Shown here one piece after another: positions 33,117-39,266 of a stretch of DNA of 39,266 bases. The stretch spans positions 1 through 39,266 of the forward strand of contig JANWZE010000007.1 of the NCBI GenBank assembly GCA_025054955.1. The letters run 5' to 3'. The stretch is from Blastocatellia bacterium. Lineage in GTDB: Bacteria; Acidobacteriota; Blastocatellia; HR10; J050. How positions within the stretch are numbered: position 1 is the stretch's first letter; every line of letters starts with the position of its first letter. A model generated the notes under the pieces. The model made no database searches. It was not told where the DNA came from and worked only from the letters and a program-made list of their open reading frames with translations. The position numbers and the translations under genes are program-made.

Positions 33117-34889
33117 ATGACAATGAGCACGGCAGGAGGGCATCCAACGGACGTGCTGGAATCGGCCAACGGCCAACAACCAGTAACAACGGGCAAGGTG
33201 TTGGTCATCTGTCTAGATGGCGCGACGTTGGACCTGTTGCAGCCGTGGATGGAAGCCGGACGATTGCCGACGCTCGCCCGATTCAAGCGCGACGGCGTCA
33301 GTGGCCCGTTGCAGTCGGTCATTCCGCCGATCACGGCGCCGGCCTGGGCTTCATTCATGACCGGCAAGAATCCGGGCAAGCATGGTGTCTATCACTTCAT
33401 CAATCGCGGGCCGCAAAGCAGCCAACAGGCATTCGTCACTGCTGGCTCGCGCGCCGGCCAAACACTGTGGGACCTGCTCGGCCAACAAGGCAAGCGCGTG
33501 CTTGTGCTGAACGTACCCACGACCTATCCGCCAACGCCGGTCAATGGCGCGCTGATCGCCGATTTTCTGACGCCGCCGGGCCGACGCGATTTCACCTATC
33601 CGCCTTCGCTGTTAGAAGAGATTGAAGCTCGGTTTGGCAAATATCCGCTGCACCTGAAAACGCTGATGTTTTCTGCCAACCTGAGCGGGCCTAATACCGA
33701 GCGGTTGCTGCGTGAAGTGCGTCATGAACTGAAGTACAAATTCGATGTCGCTCACTACTTGCTTGATCGCTACGAGAGCGACTTTACCATTCTGCACATT
33801 CTAGGAACTGATCGCGTTCAGCACGAGCTTTGGAATTTGCTTGATCCACGCCACCCGCGATATGACCCAAAGCTCGCGACGCGCTACGGCGAAGCGATCC
33901 TCGATTATTTTGCTCAGGTTGATCAAGAGATTGCCCGATTGGAGGCGCGGTTCAACGACGACGCAACCACGTTCATTATTTCCGATCATGGGTTCGGGCC
34001 GGTTCATCGCGCGATTGATTTGAACGTCTGGTTGCTGGAAAAAGGCTATATTCAGATTAAGCCGGCTGCTGCCTCACGTTTCAAGCATTGGTTGTGGCGA
34101 ATAGGCCTGACCAATGAAGTGGTTGTGCGAGTGCTGCTGAAGACGTTCTTCAAGTATGGTGCCGGTCTGGTTGAGCAGATGTCCGACGAAACGCTGTTCA
34201 AGTCGGTTCGCTTCTTCGCCCAGCGTGGGCAAAACAATCCGCTCTTCTCGCTTCAGGACGTGGATTGGACACGCACAAAAGCCTATGCGCTCGTTGGCAT
34301 GGGTGCGATCAACATCAACCTGAAAGGTCGTGAGCCAACCGGCTCGGTTGAGCCGGCTGATTACCAATCGGTCAAACAGGAAATCGCCACCGAGTTGAAG
34401 CAGTTGTATGATACGGCGGCAGCGCGGCCAGTCCGGGGGCAAGTGTTTCTGCGTGAGGAAATCTACGATGGCCCGTATACCGAGCAAGCCCCGGACATCA
34501 TGTACCTGCCCAATGAAGCCGGCTACGTGGCCGGCAGCATGATGGGATTCACGGCGAATCGGGCGATTATTGACGCGCCGGCCTGGCCTGGCCACCATCG
34601 CATGAACGGGCTGTTGTTGGCCAAAGGCAGATGCCTGAAGCAAGGAGAGTCGGTCAACGGGGCAGCCCTCATTGACGTGGCTCCGACCATCCTCTATTTG
34701 ATGGGCTGCTCGATTCCCCGTGATATGGACGGGCGCGTGTTGGTAGAGATGATTGAAGAGAGCGTGGTGGCAGCGCGCGCGCCGGCCTATCAGGAACCTG
34801 CTCGTGTGACGGAGTCGGCTCCGCCACTGGCTTCGGACGAAGATCAGCAGGTGGTTGAACGGTTACGCGAGTTAGGCTATTTGTTGTGA
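33117..34889 (+). CDS. AP-superfamily hydrolase or transferase, COG3379 type (2)
   Basis: The 590-residue paralogue of the 24783 product has VLVICLDGATLD, PPITAPAWASFMTGKNPGKH, LGTDRVQHELWN, SDHGFGPVHRAIDLNVWLL and GHHRMNGLL. A short low-complexity N-terminal extension (about 24 residues) precedes the first strand. The tail is LRELGYLL. An aagg ribosome binding site lies 9 bases before the ATG. It is followed after 9 bases by an FG-GAP propeller gene, and then by a third AP-superfamily gene. The protein has no signal peptide, so it should act in the cytoplasm. Confidence 0.85.
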   Translation: MTMSTAGGHPTDVLESANGQQPVTTGKVLVICLDGATLDLLQPWMEAGRLPTLARFKRDGVSGPLQSVIPPITAPAWASFMTGKNPGKHGVYHFINRGPQSSQQAFVTAGSRAGQTLWDLLGQQGKRVLVLNVPTTYPPTPVNGALIADFLTPPGRRDFTYPPSLLEEIEARFGKYPLHLKTLMFSANLSGPNTERLLREVRHELKYKFDVAHYLLDRYESDFTILHILGTDRVQHELWNLLDPRHPRYDPKLATRYGEAILDYFAQVDQEIARLEARFNDDATTFIISDHGFGPVHRAIDLNVWLLEKGYIQIKPAAASRFKHWLWRIGLTNEVVVRVLLKTFFKYGAGLVEQMSDETLFKSVRFFAQRGQNNPLFSLQDVDWTRTKAYALVGMGAININLKGREPTGSVEPADYQSVKQEIATELKQLYDTAAARPVRGQVFLREEIYDGPYTEQAPDIMYLPNEAGYVAGSMMGFTANRAIIDAPAWPGHHRMNGLLLAKGRCLKQGESVNGAALIDVAPTILYLMGCSIPRDMDGRVLVEMIEESVVAARAPAYQEPARVTESAPPLASDEDQQVVERLRELGYLL

Positions 34890-34898
34890 GGAGGCTCA

Positions 34899-36107
34899 GT
34901 GAGGCGCTCTTTGGTTTCAATTCTGCTCGGCAGCTTGCTGGCGTGGGGCAGTCCGGCCAGTTGGGGGTCTCAGCCACCTGAAGCTTGCATGCCAGTCGAA
35001 GGCGAATTCCTATCGGTTGAGACAGCTCATAGTGTCGCCGCCGCCGACCTGAACGAAGATGGTCATCTAGATGTGGCTGTGGTGGCGCACTATCCGAGGA
35101 GGTACACTGAAGCTGGCGCGGTTTTTCTCGGCGATGGGCGTGGTCAGTTCAGGTTTCTCGCGCACCTGGCTATCGGCGATCACAATCACGGTGTGGTGCT
35201 AACCGATCTGAATCATGATGGTCATCTGGATTTGGTCACCTCTACGGCTGACGCGCAAGGGCGGGAGACTGTCTTCGACGTCGTTCACACCTTTCTGGGA
35301 GATGGCACAGGCCGGTTTCCCCAGCATGCAACGTGGCCGGCCAAGTACTTCCGCTTGGGTCCGCTCGACGTGCAGGTCGGCGATTTGAATCACGATGGTC
35401 ATCCTGATCTGATCGCTGCCGGTTCAGGCACAGGCCATGTGGCCGTGTTGTTGGGCGACGGCACTGGCCAGTTCAGCCGCCGCAAATACTACGCCAACAT
35501 CCCAACGCGCACGCGCTCGACGGCGCTGGCCGATTTCAATGGCGATGGCCATCTGGATGTCATCGCAGCCAATCGCTATGGTCGGTCGGTGAGCCTGTTT
35601 CTCGGTGATGGCACAGGACAGTTGAAATTTCAGAGGGATTTCGCTACAGGCTTTGGCCCACGCTCGGTTATTGCTGCCGATTTCAATCAGGATGGTCGCA
35701 CTGATGTGGCCGTCACCTGCCGCGAACCTGATCAGGTAGCAGTGCTCTTGAACGTCGGCGCCGGGGGATTCGCTCAGGCAAAAACCTATGCGGTCGGCGA
35801 TGACCCGCGCAGCATCGTGACGGCTGATTTCAATGGCGACGGATGGCTTGATCTGGCTGTCACCAACACCAAGTCGCAGACCGTCTCGCTCTGGTTCGGC
35901 GATGGCCGTGGCCAATTTTCTGGACGACAAGACATCCGGGTCGGCGACGGTCCAATTGGCGGCAATGATCCGCCCGGTGAAGGCGAAGGCAACGGATTGG
36001 TCGGACTAGCCGCCGCCGATGTCAATGAGGATGGCCGACCTGATTTGCTTGTCACCAGCAGCTTCGACGATCACGTGTATGTGTTGATCAATCGGTGCTC
36101 CCCATAG
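34899..36107 (+). CDS. Secreted FG-GAP/VCBS beta-propeller protein (2)
   Basis: The 402-residue paralogue of the 29366 product starts at a GTG behind a strong gaggag-type ribosome binding site. It has a signal peptide (SLVSILLGSLLAWGSPASWG, about 4-23). Seven calcium-loop repeats follow: DLNEDGHLD, DLNHDGHLD, DLNHDGHPD, DFNGDGHLD, DFNQDGRTD, DFNGDGWLD and DVNEDGRPD. As in copy 1, a Cys lies at the start of the mature chain (EACMPVE) and at the end (NRCSP). Blade 2 of both copies begins GDHNHGV, so that surface may be functional. Confidence 0.85.
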   Translation: MRRSLVSILLGSLLAWGSPASWGSQPPEACMPVEGEFLSVETAHSVAAADLNEDGHLDVAVVAHYPRRYTEAGAVFLGDGRGQFRFLAHLAIGDHNHGVVLTDLNHDGHLDLVTSTADAQGRETVFDVVHTFLGDGTGRFPQHATWPAKYFRLGPLDVQVGDLNHDGHPDLIAAGSGTGHVAVLLGDGTGQFSRRKYYANIPTRTRSTALADFNGDGHLDVIAANRYGRSVSLFLGDGTGQLKFQRDFATGFGPRSVIAADFNQDGRTDVAVTCREPDQVAVLLNVGAGGFAQAKTYAVGDDPRSIVTADFNGDGWLDLAVTNTKSQTVSLWFGDGRGQFSGRQDIRVGDGPIGGNDPPGEGEGNGLVGLAAADVNEDGRPDLLVTSSFDDHVYVLINRCSP

Positions 36108-36109
36108 CC

Positions 36110-36217
36110 TTATGAACCAGAAAGTCATCCTCACTGGATTGGATGGCATACGCAAATCACAGCCTCCTGCGCAAAACGTCTCATGAACCAGAAAGTCATC
36201 ATCATTGGATTGGACGG
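36110..36217. repeat. 71-bp-offset duplication of a gene start
   Basis: Positions 36112-36146 recur at 36183-36217 with about four differences, starting exactly at the ATG. The remaining part of the first unit does not match, so only the first 35 or so bases of the gene start are duplicated, or the rest has decayed. Confidence 0.8.
36112..36186 (+). CDS. 24-codon mini-ORF from a duplicated gene start
   Basis: The frame begins MNQKVILTGLDG and ends after 24 codons in TGA at 36184-36186, overlapping the true ATG (36183) as ATGA. Its first residues copy those of the following AP-superfamily gene (MNQKVIIIGLDG). Length and geometry equal those of the mini-ORF at 14197-14271. It may couple translation to the next gene or be a harmless scar. 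Confidence 0.45.
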   Translation: MNQKVILTGLDGIRKSQPPAQNVS

Positions 36218-37895
36218 AGCGACCTTCGAGGTGCTGGAGCCATGGATGGCTGCTGGTCACTTGCCGCATTTGCAGGCCATGCGCGCCGCAGGCGTAAGCG
36301 GCCCACTGCGTTCGTGTGTGCCGCCGGTGACGGCGCCGGCCTGGACCTCGTTCATGACCGGCAAAAATCCAGGCAAACACGGCGTGTTCGATTTCGTCAT
36401 TCAAGAACCAACGAGCTACCGATTTCATCCAGTCAATTCGCGGCATCGGCATAGCAAAGTCCTATGGGAACTCATTGGCGAACAGGGCGGTCACGTCGCT
36501 GTGCTGAACGTGCCGATGACGCATCCGCCATATCCGGTCAACGGCGTGTTGGTCAGCGACTTTCTGTTAGCCACTGGCAAGGGCGGTCAAAGTTACCCAC
36601 CTGAATTGATTGACGAGCTGCAACGCCGGTTCGGCCCGTATCCGTCCGATGCTGTGTTGCCGTATTTCGTAGTCACTCAAGATGACGCTGACATCCGGCG
36701 GTTCATCGGGGAATATCGCGATGCATTGGAGTATAAATTTGGCGTGGTCGAACACCTGCTGGAGCAAACAGAGCCTGACTTTCTCATGCTCCACTTGTAC
36801 GGCAACGATCAAATCTGTCACTGGCTATGGCACGTGATTGATCGCACGCATCCGGAACATCAGCCGGCACAAGCGGCGCGCGTCATGAATGATATTTTGG
36901 GATACTACTGCGCCTTTGACGCCCGTATTGGCCGGTTGCGTCAACGGCTGGATGAGCAGACATCGCTCTGGGTGATTTCTGATCACGGCTTCGGCCCTGT
37001 CTACAAGGCGATTGATTTGAATACGTGGTTGTATCAAGAAGGCTATTTGGCGTTGAAGCAAACGCCGATGACACGGCTGCGGCGCGCGTTGTGGCAGATG
37101 GGATTGACGCCTAATTCGTTCAGCTTTATTACCCGCCACTGGTTGGCGCGGCAACTGGGCAAACTGGCTCGCTACGTGGTCAAAGATTCATCCTATGGCG
37201 GTGTGGATCGTGTGATGCAAGGTCATCGTGCGGCCCAATGGTTGCTCTCGTTTGACGATATTGACTGGTCGCGCACCGTGGCATACTCGCCATTCGGCTT
37301 CGGGCAAATTCGCATCAACGTACAAGGAACGTGGGCGCACGGCTCGGTGCCGCCGGGTCCGGAATATGAGCGACTCAAACAGGAAATCGCCAGTAAACTG
37401 CGCGCCTACTGCGACCCAGAAACGGGCAAGCCGCTTGAAGCTGACGTGTTCACCAAAGATGAAATCTATCATGGTGAGTTTTTCGACGTCGCTCCCGATA
37501 TTTTGTTTGTACCGGTCAACGGTCGGTATCGCCCTAAGAGTGCCGGCTTCACGTCCAATGCGGTGATTTCCCACTTCCTCGGCATGACCGGTATTCACAA
37601 GATGAATGGCATTCTGATCGCTGAAGGGACGCCGTTTCGTCACGGCACGATCATCGAAGACGCGAGCATTGTTGATGTGTTGCCCACGGTGCTCTACCTG
37701 CTCGGCGTGCCCATTCCCAATGACGTGGATGGAATGGTATTGCAGCCGATGTTCACAAGCGAATTCCTACAGCAGCATCCGATCCGATTGAGCCAACACG
37801 CTGCGACGGCGTTAACCGCCGCAGGCCACGCCGCCGACGCTCAAGACGAAGAGGAAGTGATTGAGCGGTTACGCAATCTCGGCTACCTGGATTAG
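36183..37895 (+). CDS. AP-superfamily hydrolase or transferase, COG3379 type (3)
   Basis: The 570-residue paralogue starts right at the first strand (VIIIGLDGATFE). PPVTAPAWTSFMTGKNPGKH, HLYGNDQICHWLWH, SDHGFGPVYKAIDLNTWLY and GIHKMNGIL carry the metal and nucleophile residues. The tail is LRNLGYLD. No signal peptide is present. It is the last gene of the locus; its closest relative in the window is the 24783 product by length and motif wording. It follows an FG-GAP propeller gene by 76 bases, the gap being a duplicated copy of its own start. Confidence 0.85.
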   Translation: MNQKVIIIGLDGATFEVLEPWMAAGHLPHLQAMRAAGVSGPLRSCVPPVTAPAWTSFMTGKNPGKHGVFDFVIQEPTSYRFHPVNSRHRHSKVLWELIGEQGGHVAVLNVPMTHPPYPVNGVLVSDFLLATGKGGQSYPPELIDELQRRFGPYPSDAVLPYFVVTQDDADIRRFIGEYRDALEYKFGVVEHLLEQTEPDFLMLHLYGNDQICHWLWHVIDRTHPEHQPAQAARVMNDILGYYCAFDARIGRLRQRLDEQTSLWVISDHGFGPVYKAIDLNTWLYQEGYLALKQTPMTRLRRALWQMGLTPNSFSFITRHWLARQLGKLARYVVKDSSYGGVDRVMQGHRAAQWLLSFDDIDWSRTVAYSPFGFGQIRINVQGTWAHGSVPPGPEYERLKQEIASKLRAYCDPETGKPLEADVFTKDEIYHGEFFDVAPDILFVPVNGRYRPKSAGFTSNAVISHFLGMTGIHKMNGILIAEGTPFRHGTIIEDASIVDVLPTVLYLLGVPIPNDVDGMVLQPMFTSEFLQQHPIRLSQHAATALTAAGHAADAQDEEEVIERLRNLGYLD

Positions 37896-38126
37896 CGTGG
37901 TAGAGTTGCTCGTTCATTGGTAGTCACAGGTAGTCACAACAGGCGGAGGTCGGCGCTCACACTGGCACGGCTTCATCATCGAGTCGCCAACATCCGCCGG
38001 AATTGGTGTCACAAGCTCACCACGGGACTCACAGGAAGGCATTCCATCATTATGCTGGAAGACTTGAATTCAGATCTTACGCCAGTGAGGTAAGTGAAGG
38101 TATGATCAGGGTTTTTATGCCAAAGT
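37896..38126. other. Intergenic region, no gene
   Basis: A 10-base direct repeat (ggtagtcaca twice near 37919-37939) is the only structure seen. It separates the AP-superfamily locus from transposase remains, so it may include an insertion-sequence end that could not be located. Confidence 0.4.
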
Positions 38127-38988
38127 GTGAGGAAAATAGTGATAGAAACCCTGATGACCCGTTACATCATCGCCTTGATCTATCGCGATACGAGAGCCAA
38201 TTGTGTGGAGGTAGCCGAATGCTTTGAGGGCCTCAGTCACGATCCGTTCAGTCGAATGCTGGGAGAAGTTCGCTGCTGGCCAACACGCCTGTGGCAGGAC
38301 TTCGCTCGGCGACTGATCGGGGAAGGAGGCTACTTGCTGCTGGACGACACGGTCAGAAATGGGGGGCAAGCCATGTTTGGGGTTCATGGGGTCTCTTCTT
38401 CACGATTGGGCAAGGTGGTGCGAAGGATCAACCTGGTACTGCCCCTTCTGGAGCGATGGGCAGCGGCGGGTTTCCCATTGGGATGAAGGTTGGCGCAAAG
38501 GCGGATCGAGCAAAGTGGTGTTGGCGGCCAAGCTGCTGCGCTCTGGCGTGTCGGCTAAGTAACGTGACAAAAGTTCGTGGCGTTTTTGGAGTGCTGCAAC
38601 GTGTCGCAGCTTTGGCCGGAAAGCGGTGACACGTCACCGCACGCCAAAACGTCCCGTCCCTCCAACCCGTCACCCTCAAATGTCCCGGAACTTTTGTCCA
38701 CTTAGCAGTGACCTGTCCCTGAGCGTGCCCCACGTCAAAGCCCGCTATCGAATCAAACAACGGCTCCAGCAAACCATCAAGGTGCTCAAGGATCAACTAC
38801 GCTGGGGCAAAAATCCGGCTCGCAGCCAACCACTGGCTCATCTTCATCTGTGCCTGATGGCCTTCTGCATGTTACAACAGCAAGCCGCCGACCAGCGCAC
38901 TACGATTCATGGCCTCCGCTGCGCTTTATTCCGTCAAGCTATCCTGCTTCATTCACCGTTGCTACAACCATGTATGGATGCAGCGTAA
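38127..38988 (+). pseudogene. Decayed DDE transposase (IS4/IS701-like)
   Basis: The N-terminal part keeps IALIYRDTRANCVEVAECFE and GEGGYLLLDDTV with the first catalytic Asp region. The frame then shifts several times (near 38400-38500): MFGVHGVSSSRLGKVVR, FWSDGQRR, FPIGMKV and WRKGGSSKVVLAAKLLR lie in different frames. The middle, with the second catalytic Asp, is missing and replaced by a structured insert at 38564-38701. The C-terminal part resumes at KQRLQQTIKVLKDQLRWGKN and LMAFCMLQQQAADQ. It cannot make an active enzyme. Confidence 0.75.
38564..38701. mobile_element. 138-bp MITE-like element inside the transposase remnant
   Basis: The ends gtgacaaaagttc (38564-38576) and gaacttttgtccac (38688-38701) are inverted repeats. 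Inside, cgtttttgg (38581) pairs with ccaaaacg (38644-38651), and between them lie two hairpins, ctgc/gcag and gcggtgac/gtcaccgc. It has no coding capacity. Paired hairpins inside inverted ends recall non-autonomous elements seen in several bacterial phyla, but the family is not named here. Confidence 0.6.
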
Positions 38989-38995
38989 CTTCTGC

Positions 38996-39266
38996 TTAGC
39001 TTACAAAACCAAGGCACGTTGAGATCTTTCTGGCCGTTTCTTTGACCAGTCGCCCGAGTTCGGGGATGTTGTCGTAAGTAATTTGGCTGGTTGTGCCGGC
39101 GATGCTAATAGCAGCTATGACCTCGCCTTGATGATTGAAGACGGGCGCGCCAATGCATCTCACTCCCAGCTCATCCTCTTCATCATCGAGCGAGTAACCG
39201 CGAGCACGAACTTTTTGGAGGTCCTGGATGAGTTTATCTGGAGAGGTGATGGTCTTATGGTTGTGG
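38996..39266 (-). CDS. IclR-family transcriptional regulator, 3' part (runs off window)
   Basis: The last 90 residues of the protein are present, ending at the TAA at 38996-38998. They match the IclR effector-binding domain: TITSPDKLIQDLQKVRARG, YSLDDEEDELGVRCIGAPVF, then GEVIAAISIAGTTSQI and the C-terminal helix ELGRLVKETARKIS. The DNA-binding N-terminal part lies beyond 39266. IclR regulators sense small acids or aromatic compounds; the target is not visible here. Confidence 0.9.
   Translation of the reverse strand, partial: HNHKTITSPDKLIQDLQKVRARGYSLDDEEDELGVRCIGAPVFNHQGEVIAAISIAGTTSQITYDNIPELGRLVKETARKISTCLGFVS

Overview
The window looks like chromosomal DNA of an acidobacterium (Acidobacteriota, perhaps the Blastocatellia group). 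This rests on gene content only: two DUF1800-DUF1501 secreted protein pairs, a VWA protein of the type usually named acidobacterial VWFA-related, FG-GAP propeller proteins, and many AP-superfamily hydrolases of the COG3379 type. No rRNA, tRNA or CRISPR array was seen. All functions are read from sequence motifs; no database search was possible.

Layout. (1) 526-8059, minus strand: an operon of two tandem DUF1800-DUF1501 pairs ending in a secreted protein with one CxxCH motif, with a good promoter at 8189-8217 and a terminator hairpin at 479-506. (2) 8435-9436: a membrane-anchored Pro-rich protein behind a 51-bp tandem repeat. (3) 9812-18943, plus strand: an eight-gene biosynthetic run of KASIII-like synthase, UGT-like glycosyltransferase, two SDR enzymes, zinc-ribbon methyltransferase, a lone E2-type acyltransferase fold with an altered active site, and two condensation/wax-synthase-like acyltransferases. 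It plausibly makes a glycosylated, acylated lipid or ketide. (4) 19001-24275: VWA protein, OmpA-like coiled-coil protein, sigma factor, probable membrane anti-sigma partner and TPR protein, which looks like an envelope-linked regulatory unit. (5) 24783-37895: three large cytoplasmic AP-superfamily hydrolases, one small secreted one, two FG-GAP seven-bladed propellers, two GT2 glycosyltransferases and a TVP38/VTT membrane protein, interrupted by a minus-strand HEPN-MNT pair and repeat-rich DNA. This looks like an undescribed envelope lipid or glycan modification locus. (6) 38127-39266: a decayed transposase carrying a MITE-like insert, then the 3' end of an IclR-type regulator running off the window.

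The most unexpected signal is a set of five independent short tandem duplications with an offset of 71 or 72 bp (5009/5081, 14182/14253, 18083/18155, 22711/22783, 36112/36183). Two of them lie exactly at gene starts and create 24-codon mini-ORFs that overlap the next gene by ATGA. The window also carries structured dispersed repeats: two related cruciform elements, a MITE with inverted ends, and a hairpin repeat that acts as a terminator.
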